A program made the translations under genes and the position numbers. Shown piece after piece: positions 56,141-64,000 of a DNA stretch of 64,000 nucleotides. The notes below the pieces were generated by a model, which was not told the origin of the DNA, did not search any database, and was given only the letters and a program-made list of their open reading frames with translations. Numbering within the stretch: the stretch's first letter is position 1; each line of letters opens with the position of its first letter. The stretch lies in NCBI GenBank assembly GCA_034401795.1, contig CM067373.1, positions 85,290,521 to 85,354,520 on the forward strand, read 5' to 3'. Origin of the DNA: Chaetoderma sp. LZ-2023a (lineage: Eukaryota; Mollusca; Caudofoveata; Chaetodermatida; Chaetodermatidae).

Positions 56141-57417
56141 GCTGATCCCGAGTGACACGATAGCTAGGCCTGAGACCACACATAGAGCTCCCATTGGAAG
56201 CGGTGCCGTGGCGACTGGCTGCAGTTTCAGGGCGCCTGTAGCTGCTGTGTCAACGGGCTGCAGTGTAAGGGTCGGAACGACTGTATGGCTCGTACTACGC
56301 ATAGGTGCGTTGATGGCAGTGTTGAAGCCGAAGTGGACACCGGGGGAACTCCCCTCAACTATCATGTTGTTATAGCCCCTGACTTGGAGGTCCTCGATGT
56401 TCACAATCATGTTGCTCGGAATCAACCATAGGTGTGGCAAAATAGCAAAGTCAAGTTTGCGATGGGCCTTCTGCAAACCCTGCTGGAACTTAGCAATAAG
56501 AGTACTGGGGTCTGCCACCATGATCATATCCTCAACGAGACTAATGAACATGGCCTGGACTGCTGCTCCGCTGACACCATCTATGGAATTCCACAGCTGG
56601 GTCTGTGCTCTAAGGAGGCAGTAGCACAGTGCTTCCAGGGACTGGATGATTCAAATGACCCGTGCTGGTGTGAGGCCTGAGATGGTGTGTGGGACAAAAT
56701 ACTTTCACACATCTGGATAGTCCTGCCGCAAGCCAGTGATGTGCATATCTTGCACCAGCACTCCAGGGTCGGAGTCTGGATCGAACGAGAATGTCGCTGT
56801 CTTCCGACAGCCTACCCATGGGGGGGTTCGATAGGGGAATCCTGAGTAGTCACGCATCGGGTCACCATACATTACCACTAGACCACTGTTGTCACCACCA
56901 TGCCACCGATAGTCTGGGTGAGTGCTGAACTCTATCTGTAGTCTGATGGCCGCTGAGACGCTATGACTGTTGAGCTGTGGGTCGAAGGCGTTTGTATCAG
57001 GGAGGCTTGCACCCACCTCATGGAGGATTTGTCACACCGTGAAGTACACGTGGAATCTGAGACAGTTGGCGATGAGCACAGCTTCAGGAGTACCAGAATA
57101 GGAGTAAAGCAGGGTGGAACTTACTCCACATCCTGCCGTGGCACACCACACGGCAAAGTTCAGCTGCTGATTCCAGTATGAGAGGCTTGGAGCAGCCATC
57201 CAAGTATGAGCTTGCTTCGACCCTTGATGGTGATAGGGTGGTTGGTCAGCGGTCGTCGGTTGATGGAGAAGCTGGTTCTGGCCCGTCCATCCACTGTGAT
57301 GGAGAACAGTGTTAGCTCTGGTATATCATCCAGTAGACCTCTCAGGCCAGTCAAGGGTGTACCCAGGAGGGGCAGTTGGCTCTGGATGACTGTCGTGAGG
57401 TTCAGTTGGAAGACCAT
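56126..57417 (-). pseudogene. Candidate major capsid protein (double jelly-roll type), broken
   Basis: About 430 codons in one continuous minus-strand reading with at least three stops (near 57035, 56704 and 56650). Beta-rich N-terminus LNLTTVIQSQLPLLGTP and LTLFSITVDGRARTSFSI, then YWNQQLNFAVWCATAGCGVS and LRFHVYFTV, phrases that I associate with Polinton/adintovirus capsid proteins. The middle has IRLQIEFSTHPDYRW and NSGLVVMYGDP. The C-terminal half holds QKAHRKLDFAILPHLWLIPS, NIEDLQVRGYNNMIVEG and VHFGFNTAINAP. Size and strand alternation fit a major capsid protein. The assignment needs structure prediction. Confidence 0.65.
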
Positions 57418-57539
57418 CTATACTGGTGTTCTTAAAGCTACCGTACAGGCAGCACACTATTTGTAGTCGTCTCGACTCCAGAGACCAGCGAGGCGATCTC
57501 GCTGTAACATCTTGTTTTTTAACTCCTCCATATCAACCT

Positions 57540-58077
57540 ACCTGCTGGAGCCTTTGAGGTATTGCTGTCGCACTTTATGTTTCTCTGTGTGGTACAGGGC
57601 TTGGACCTTCAATATATGGTGGCACTCTTCATCGGTGACCTGGCCATCCTCGAGAGCGTTGCTGATAGACTCGTCGATAGTCCGTAGCATACTCTGTGCC
57701 AGTGCCACGTACTTAGCATGCTTCTCCAGCCTCTTGTGATCTGCCGCTGCCCCACCCCCAAACCCGTGGCCAAGACAGTGATGGCTAGTGTCACGCCACC
57801 CAGCGGGATCGCGACGATGGCCCCACCCCTGTAATGAGAGTGGTCATAGCTGCCACCCCAGTACTGGCTCCAATCACACCCGCAGCAGTGGTTGTATGCG
57901 CGAGGACGTTGTAGGCTGTCTTATATCGCCTGCGCGTTCTGCTGTACTTTTCTACCTCATGGCCGAAATTCTGTCTGATGGTATCTATCTGCTGGAGTCG
58001 CCAGCCGTGGATGCTACTGCTCTCGTCACCTGTCAGGGAGGGGTATATTTCTGGTTGCCATAGTATACCTGGAGATT
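57540..58077 (-). pseudogene. Hydrophobic Polinton virion-type protein, frameshifted
   Basis: Three minus-strand segments in different frames. First, LQQIDTIRQNFGHEVEKYSR with a basic RTRRRYKTAYNVLAH and hydrophobic VIGASTGVAAMTTLI. Then AIVAIPLGGVTLAITVLATG. Then KRLEKHAKYVALAQSML with NALEDGQVTDEECHHILK. The pattern of basic segment, two glycine/alanine-rich hydrophobic hairpin helices and a regular charged helix recurs next to the capsid gene in Polintons and suggests a membrane-active minor virion protein. Two frameshifts (near 57825 and 57765). Confidence 0.6.
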
Positions 58078-58902
58078 AAACCTGCATCACCTGCAGAATC
58101 TGCTCATGAGTCCTAGAAGGGTACATTTTGAAGAGCCTGGCGAACTGTGCCAGCTTGCTGGTGTTGTGACATATATCTCTTAGGCAGAGGTCATCCAGCA
58201 CTATGTCGGGTGCCAGTAGTTTTCTGAGACATGGCATCTGGAACTTCACCTTATGACCAAGATAGTAGGTCTGCCACTGGATGGCTTTCTTGGTCTTACA
58301 CTTCTGCACCTTTCCTCTTCCCACTGTATGACATCTGGCTCATCCTCGTCTGTGAAGACATCTGGCTCATCGTCGGATGTGAAGACATCATCCCACTGCC
58401 TCTCTGGCTCCTCCTCGTCCGTGGTCTCCGCTGCATCGTCTGCAGTCTCCGCTACATCTGGCTCATCATCGTATGTGAAGCCATCGTCCCACTTACTCTC
58501 TGGTTCATCCTCGTCTGCTGTCTCCACTGCATCGTCCGTGGTCTCCGCCACATCTGGCTCATCGTCGTATGTGAAGACATCGTCCCGCTTACTCTCTGGC
58601 TCATGCTCGTCCGCAGTCTCCGCTGCATCGTCCGTGGTCTCCGCTACATCTGGCTCATCGTCCCACTTACTCTCCTCCACGAGAGCCTGCCAGTATTGGG
58701 AACCTTCACTGTTCCTTCACCTCCTTGCAATGCTCACATTCTGTTGATACCAGCTCTCCTGCTGTAGTCGATCTCCTTCTTGTTGCAGTGTGAGCATCTG
58801 TTCGTTTAAGGCTTTTATCTGTGCAGGGGTCATGAAGGGGCAACCCTGTAGCTGGATCTTCATCATCTCAGCAAAGGTCAGATTTTCCTTGTGTGATATC
58901 AT
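58076..58902 (-). pseudogene. Protein with tandem acidic 34-residue repeats
   Basis: Starts MISHKENLTFAEMMKIQLQG, with a coiled-coil-like QMLTLQQEGDRLQQE; a stop at 58717-58719, then in the same frame about three and a half repeats of roughly 34 residues, each with DDEPDVAE, ETADE and EPES(K/R). After the repeats a frameshift near 58310 leads to a basic, non-repetitive C-terminus (KTKKAIQWQTYYLGHKVKF to HNTSKLAQFARLFKMYPSR). Repeats at DNA level are 99-102 bp. Acidic repeats may chaperone basic virion or DNA-binding proteins; this is only an inference. Confidence 0.6.
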
Positions 58903-59027
58903 GTTGTCGTCAGGTCAATGAGTAATAGAAGTGTAAACTCTAAATGGGCGTCCGACATCCCATCCATGCTGGCATATATGTTAATTGAGGGGCTGTCAAA
59001 CAGGTGATTTACTGGTGATTTACTGGT
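58903..59027. promoter_or_regulatory. Divergent intergenic region
   Basis: 125 bp between divergent frames, with an AT-rich GGCATATATGTTAATTG stretch (58971-58987) that could hold a TATA element. A doubled GTGATTTACTG is at 59004-59025. Confidence 0.3.
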
Positions 59028-59558
59028 GTGAACATGCTAGGACTGATAGCTTTCCATAGGTTTCTGTTGGCACCTGGGAGATACTCTATTACGTCCCGGC
59101 CAACTTCTCCCAGTGAGCTGATGTGTGCACTGCCAGAGGCTGATGTAGCACATCGGCGTGTATGTATGTTGTGCCCCGCTGGGGCACCTCGAAGAGGACC
59201 CAGATTACGCTCTCATCACCGGAGAGCAGCAGTCGGACAATTGGTATGGTTATATGTCTTGTTTAAACCCCTCCTATGGTGTGCTATGGAACCCATATTT
59301 GCCCACTCGACTGGTCTTGCTGACCTGGCAGATATGTACGCAGTTGATGCTTCCAAGGTAGAAAAGAGTGATGGCAAGTCATTCGCCCTACAGTATGAAG
59401 CAAACTCAAAGGCCTTCTCCCTCCACCCCATTGGTGGTGATGGGGTGGGGCTGCTCACAGACATCAAAGATGTGTCAAAGGAGCGCCTGGGTCACAACAT
59501 AGATGGCCACAAGATCGTGTTTCGGTATTTCTCCAGGGGATCACTCTGTTCAGTTTAA
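59028..59558 (+). pseudogene. Unknown protein, probably frameshifted
   Basis: One frame is open for 176 codons, but the middle (Pro/Arg/His-rich) looks like a shadow: another frame there reads EEDPDYALITGEQQSDNWYG. The last 90 codons are protein-like: IFAHSTGLADLADMYAVDAS, SFALQYEANSKAFSLHPIGG and DVSKERLGHNIDGHKIVFRY. No family recognised. It is the penultimate gene before the right terminus. Confidence 0.45.
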
Positions 59559-59575
59559 CTCTTCATATATAGCCA

Positions 59576-59978
59576 TGATTCTCATCATACTGCTCGTGCT
59601 GGCGTCTACAGCAGTGGCACAGGCCGCTGAGCCTGCCATGATATTGGATAACAAGTGGACCCACTTCCGGGATGACCAGTACAATCCTTGGGGTGACCCC
59701 TTGTGGAGAAACATTTGCGACCGCTTTCACTCACGTGAAAGATCAAGTCTATCTGCCACTTCTATGGAGTGGAGAGGGTAGGCCGTGGTTGTCTGCTGGA
59801 GACCACTGCTCAGCACCAAATTCTCTGCATAACATGTGAACATGCCAGAGTCTGCCATGGTTCATATGCTAATCACTTTAGCCTCCTCCCAGGTGAGCGT
59901 TGTTACGGTAGATGGAAGCCCCTATGGGTGGTCCCATCATGCCGATGCGACTCTGTCAGAGACTACTTGTTTGTCTGA
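59576..59978 (+). pseudogene. Small secreted or membrane-anchored protein relic
   Basis: ATG at 59576 opens a typical signal peptide, MILIILLVLASTAVAQAAEP, with an Ala-X-Ala cleavage site near residue 16. The mature part reads WTHFRDDQYNPWGDPLWRNI, then a frameshift leads to GRPWLSAGDHCSAP and later VVTVDGSPYGWSHHADAT. A Cys-containing secreted domain is likely. It is the last gene before the right TIR; its role is unknown. Confidence 0.5.
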
Positions 59979-60022
59979 GCCTACACAGAATAGAGCGAGA
60001 GAGAGAGAGAGAGGCCGGCCCT

Positions 60023-60197
60023 GTGGTTGATGGCGATCAGTGGTGTATATCACTGTGGAAGCTTGTCTCTAAATGGGAGTTCAGACCCTGGTAGTAGTAG
60101 TAGTGTGATACTACCTCCCTGGAAGCCGTTCGGCGATCCGTGGTGGTCCCCGCAACCTATGCCCCAGGGATTGAGAGGACGGTGGTATCATTTGCCT
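60023..60197 (-). repeat. Inner TIR, right, with a third copy of the terminus motif
   Basis: 60023-60090 matches one inverted unit of the left tandem array (TCTCTAAATGGGAGTTCAGA). From 60096, AGTAGTAGTGTGATACTACC and TTCGGCGATCCGTGG repeat the element's terminus, in the orientation of the left end. 60137-60197 matches the left inner TIR. Confidence 0.8.
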
Positions 60198-60472
60198 AGT
60201 AGTAGTGTCGGAATTAAAATGATACACCCTCCCTCAACTGGCCACCGTTCGGCGATCCGTGGCCCCCACCGGCCTCTCAATCCCTGGGGCCTCCATCTAG
60301 AGGAATACCAACCACCTGTCTCAACAGCCCTGGGCCTCCATCTAGAGGCATATACCAACCACATGTCTCACCAACCTATGGCCCAGGAATTGAGAGGGCG
60401 GTGGGGGCCACGGATCGCCGAACGGCAGCCAGTTGAGGGAGGTGGTATCATTTTAATCCCGACACTACTACT
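60198..60472 (-). repeat. Right terminal palindrome (outer TIR)
   Basis: AGTAGTAGTGTCGGAATTAA at 60198 and its mirror at the very end make a 275-bp imperfect palindrome. The outer 100 bp match the left end with one or two mismatches. A doubled GTGGTTGGTAT...CTCTAGATGGAGG segment in its centre makes it slightly longer than the left one. Confidence 0.9.
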
Positions 60473-60477
60473 TATAG
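60473..60477 (+). repeat. Target-site duplication, right (TATAG)
   Basis: Identical to 44202-44206. Confidence 0.92.
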
Positions 60478-60729
60478 AAATCCATTCTCAACCCTAAAAT
60501 TAACAAAATAAAAAACTCGAAGTGGCAGCCCATATGCTCAAACTTATTTGGTACATAACGGCCACGTACTTTGCTTATTAACTTTCCTTAAGCACTCTTG
60601 AGCAGACATACTGATCCTATTTGTGATACTTCTCCCCAATCTATCAAGCGGCTCAAGAGGAGAGGCTATACAACTTTATGATTTATGACACCATCAGGAT
60701 TGTTGCCAAAGTTCTTGCTCAATGAAGTT
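60478..60729. other. Right flank of the Polinton
   Basis: No feature recognised. The Tc1-like relic begins within its right edge. Confidence 0.5.
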
Positions 60730-61335
60730 CATGGCTATTCAATACCGTGCATAGCCACCCATAGAACTGAGTACAGCCTGAGACCGTCTTTGCATTCTCG
60801 CAATCATTGGCCCATTCCTCTGCCAATACCTGTCCAAGCTCCCCAAGTTCCTAAAGGCTGGTGGATTGGACCGGTTGAGCGGAACAGATTGTTTGCAGAC
60901 GGTTTCGAGCATGTTCAAGGGGATTCAAGTCTGGCCACTCGGTTTGGTCGATATATCTGTTTTCCAAGTAGAGGTTAACTACGTTTACTCTGTGTGGTCA
61001 CGCATTATCATCCGTCAGAATGAACTCTTGGCCTATTGCATCAGCATAGGGACAGACAAAGGGATGGAGAACCAATCAGAGAACAGCCATACACCAAAAC
61101 GGTCATGTTCCACCATGCTGCCATCAGCGAATCTTTCATTTTGGTGTGGCCACACATGGATACGGCCATTGTGAAAGTGCAAGCAGAATCGGGATTTGCC
61201 TATGAAAAGGACAAATTCCCATTGAGCGGGAGGACAGTTGAAATGTTCTTGTAGCGCGGATCGACCGGTCAGGTAATGGCCGTCCCAGCTAAGTTGGGTA
61301 TGGGCCTCCCATCCTGGATTCGTTCCTATAAGCAC
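60730..61335 (-). pseudogene. Tc1/mariner transposase relic
   Basis: Minus strand from 61335: QWEFVLFIGKSRFCLHFHNG stands where Tc1 transposases have the first catalytic Asp (DESRF), here GKSRF, so the residue is lost. VWPHQNERFADGSMVEHDRF follows. Then, after frameshifts and a missing stretch, NLYLENRYIDQTEWPDLNPL, with the EH of LNPLEH as third acidic residue (60935-60910), GELGQVLAEEW and the C-terminal MQRRSQAVLSSMGGYARY. The overall order is that of DD34E Tc1 elements. No terminal inverted repeats were found. Confidence 0.85.
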
Positions 61336-61869
61336 GGCCCCCTACGTATGGCAATAAGCATGTATGAGCATATGAGAGAGGTTTCGTTGTCAAAACGACT
61401 AAGTTCGTTAAAACGCGCAGCGTGCATGCACGCGCCTGTCGCTGTGTAAGCAGAGCGAGTAGAGCGCAACCAAGAGTGAGGAGCGCTTTTAGTGTACCGA
61501 GCTGGTGCTTTGTAATTTTTAATAATTAACCATTTTCGTTGAATCTGGCATTAATCACGAGCAGAATTCGACGAGATTTCTAAATATGTAAACCGTTTTA
61601 AAATCGGTCCAGTTGTCGAGTTATCGCCGTTTTCCCCCTTCAAAATATACTCGAAATATAGAAATAACGTCGTAAACACGTATATATACGTATCTAGATA
61701 ATAAGTGATGTGTGTACACGTGACCACTGGCGTCATAGTACGCATCTATATATATATATATTGCAATAATTAGATAATCGTGTACATGTCACGAGCTTCT
61801 AGTCCACTGATTGGTTGGTTCAGCTAATTTTGATTGGGTGAGGCAGCCAGTCCTGACGTTTCAGCGAGT
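61336..61869. other. Intergenic, no gene seen
   Basis: Contains a short (TA)n at 61748-61762 and CCAATC-type boxes near 61805-61840 also found beyond the left inverted-repeat arm, so the inverted repeat may extend here weakly. Confidence 0.4.
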
Positions 61870-64000
61870 AAAAAAGGGGACTAAGTCAGTAATCGAGAGC
61901 ATCCTCGGCCAGGGGCTGAACAGTCGGGATCTGCCTGCAGTACCCACTGAAAATTCAGTTATTAAGCATTGACCTCTGTTTTGGTCGGTTTCTCTCCCGT
62001 GGCACAGCAGCAGTTTCCCACCCACCCCAACCTCAATTTTATAAGCTCCCAGATATTCCTTCAGGGACTGTATTGGAACTTTTGAATAATATTGTTCACA
62101 TCTAGTTAAGAACCAACAAGGAACAATATTGTGGCGGGGCCTTTACGGCCCCGATATGTGATTCTACAGATGTAGAGGCAGCGATGTTCTTTGATGGATG
62201 ACTCACCGGATCTGCCAGCCATGCCAAAAAGTGGATATTCAACCACCACACTGCATGTCACGTGTGTTCCTTTTAAGTTTGTGACTGCAGCAAGTACACA
62301 TTTCCCGGTACATCTTAAGAGCTACCTGACGTACCCCACACCGTTAAGCTTAGCTATGTATCTGCAACAGTATTCAACAACCCACCTGATAAAAAGGTTG
62401 CTCTTAACTTTCATCCTACCATTATTGAACGGAACGTTTTCACCGCAGTAATGTTATCATAGAACTTACTAACTATTCATTAGACATTCTTATATTGTGA
62501 TTATCCTCCTCAGTTTGCACTGCTCCCATCCTGGATCAGCATGCGGGAATACTGTCTGCAGGAATCTACATGCATAAACTTTCCAGCTTCCAGAGAACGT
62601 GTCAACTCACGTCACTCCAATGGTTACGTATCAATTTCAGCAACACAATAACCCGTCCTTAAGAATGGCTACCGAGTATTCAAGTAACTTTATGTAACAT
62701 TCTCAATTCATCCATTAATTACAACATTAATGATTGTAGTTTATCTTTGTAAATGGTCCCGATGACTAAAAGGCACCATAACGGTCTTAGGACCGCTAGT
62801 TATAATTTATCTGTTTATAGTTATTTTTAGTTTACTGGAAGGTGTTTTTACTAAGTGCACCGTAATAGGTCTATCAACCTGTATTACTATTATTATTCTG
62901 ACCAGTTCACATTGTTATTACTTGTATTTGGTTACTTTAGTATATGGCTAGTAGCCATCCTTTGATATGTTTTGTTTATTTGTAGAAAACTTAGGACCGC
63001 ATTGCATTTAGGAAATACTATACAGCAACATTATATATGCATCATTTTCTCCAGCCACCAACACGTTTCACTAAGGTCACTGTCCGTGCTATAACTTTGT
63101 TTATCCCGGCATGCTACTAATTAAACCTAACTATTCAGCTCGATAGGATAGGTTTAATATGATTAAATTTCTTCGTTAAGAGACATATAGTGTACGCCTC
63201 TATTCCGGTTGTTGCGGTTATCTAGCCCCGCACTCTGGCAGGGCTGTGTAAAATTGGCCAACTTACCTATAAGGCTTCACATCTATAAAGTTATTGCCTC
63301 TCTTCATGTTCCACTAAGCCTTATGGCTTCTTAATTGTTTGATTGTCCCTATCCGCACCATGGACTGATCCGACCCTGGTAAACTATTGGAGGTTTCCGA
63401 GCGGTGATGGCCAAGGTGTGGTATCACACACACCGACCGTGTATCTTTTGATACCTAGTAGTTAATTATCCTTGCCAAGGTAGGAAGCACTGCGAAAAAA
63501 TATTTTAATTATTGATCTTTTACATCCCTTAAAAGATCTTTCCCGCACCGCAGTGCATATTGGTGCAACTTGTGTATAACCCTAATATCAGGTCAAAAGT
63601 TAGCTCCATAAGACTTGGTGATGGGCGAGATGCGCATCTCCACCGAATTCTGTAGGAATCTCTGGGCAAGATGTTGGATCTCTCGGGAAGGACATTTACG
63701 GTGGATACTCGTCTCTCCAACCTTCACCGTAACAATGACTCAGTTGCTTAAAATTGCTTATGTGAAAAGTAGCCATTGTCCTGTGAAGTTTTATGTGGTT
63801 GCAACATAGGGCATCCGGATTCTCACCAAGCTCGGATGTCTTACCAAGTAACATGTACGCATGCTGTCTTCAGAGCTGGATGCTTTCCAAGGCTTCTCAC
63901 GGGAGGCGGGGCATCTGCACCCTCGGACAGTCATGTTCAAAGATAGGTAGGAAATCCCGCCATTTGCAGCCTAAATTGTTCTTGTCTTTAAAAACTAACT
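61870..64000 (+). repeat. Right arm of the 2.1-kb inverted repeat, cut by the window end
   Basis: Reverse-complement partner of 9690-11850, co-linear throughout. A small hairpin GGGGCC-TTTAC-GGCCCC lies at 62136-62152. The sequence around 61880-62035 (TATTAAGCATTGACC and CTCTCCCGTGGCACAG) could be the end of a long terminal repeat, but there is no matching partner in the window. Confidence 0.85.
63615..63809 (+). pseudogene. Coding relic in the right inverted-repeat arm
   Basis: 64-codon frame with EGHLRWILVSPTFTVTMTQ and IAYVKSSHCPVKFYVV, aligned in frame with 10008-9781 on the other strand. Family unknown. Confidence 0.4.

Larger units (their letters stand above)
44207..60472 (+). mobile_element. 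Polinton/Maverick (adintovirus-like) element, 16,266 bp
   Basis: Both ends begin AG and finish CT as inverted copies of AGTAGTAGTGTCGGGATTAA, flanked by TATAG direct repeats. Length is typical of the class (15-20 kb). Hallmark genes present are protein-primed DNA polymerase B, retroviral-type integrase, packaging ATPase and a capsid-like protein, with about ten further frames. Gene blocks: plus 45.1-49.5, minus 49.4-51.1, plus 51.1-51.5, minus 51.5-52.6, plus 52.5-53.4, minus 53.5-55.6, plus 55.6-56.1, minus 56.1-58.9, plus 59.0-60.0 kb. Most genes contain stops or frameshifts, so it is a dead endogenous copy. Base composition is more GC-rich than the flanks. Confidence 0.95.

Noticed and set aside
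58231-58767. Plus-strand Cys/Ser-rich frames of 164-178 codons
   Set aside because: Shadows of the acidic repeat gene on the minus strand.

Overview
This is repeat-dense animal genomic DNA. I see no intact host gene with exons. The mixture of a Polinton/Maverick (adintovirus-like) element, Ty3/Gypsy elements, two non-LTR (LINE) families, a Tc1/mariner relic, palindromic MITEs, tRNA-like SINE remnants, microsatellites and a long repeated protein family typical of marine invertebrates suggests a marine invertebrate metazoan (for example cnidarian or lophotrochozoan). The species cannot be told from the sequence.

Layout. 0.4-2.5 kb: decayed copy of a recurrent invertebrate protein of unknown function (minus strand). 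4.2-6.3 kb: LINE copy 1 (plus). 9.7-11.85 kb: left arm of a long inverted repeat whose other arm is at 61.9-64.0 kb. 11.9-23.7 kb: decayed minus-strand Ty3/Gypsy element with two LTR-like repeats, a tRNA-Lys-type primer-binding site, gag with CCHC knuckle, protease, and reverse transcriptase-RNase H, disturbed by a roughly 1-kb internal duplication. 23.8-25.4 kb: LINE copy 2 (minus), same family as copy 1. 25.7-32 kb: AT-rich tract with a cluster of palindromic MITEs, microsatellites and an 84-bp tandem repeat. 32.1-32.7 kb: RT fragment of a second LINE family. 37.2-39.3 kb: two Gypsy gag relics, tail to tail. 39.4-44.2 kb: nothing recognised.

44207-60472 is the centrepiece: a complete-length 16.27-kb Polinton/Maverick with a perfect 5-bp target-site duplication (TATAG), AG...CT termini and long terminal inverted repeats that are themselves large palindromes. 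It carries a SAP/Rho-N-like protein, protein-primed DNA polymerase B, a retroviral-type DDE integrase, an A32-like packaging ATPase, a candidate major capsid protein, another candidate structural protein, a hydrophobic membrane-active-type protein, an acidic-repeat protein and several unassigned genes. Almost every gene has stops or frameshifts, so it is an endogenous relic. The genes describe one life cycle: polymerase and integrase for replication and insertion, ATPase and capsid proteins for virion assembly. I could not find the adenain-like maturation protease. Just right of it (60.7-61.3 kb) is a Tc1/mariner transposase relic.

All calls come from reading the sequence and from remembered family motifs. 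No alignment or search was run.
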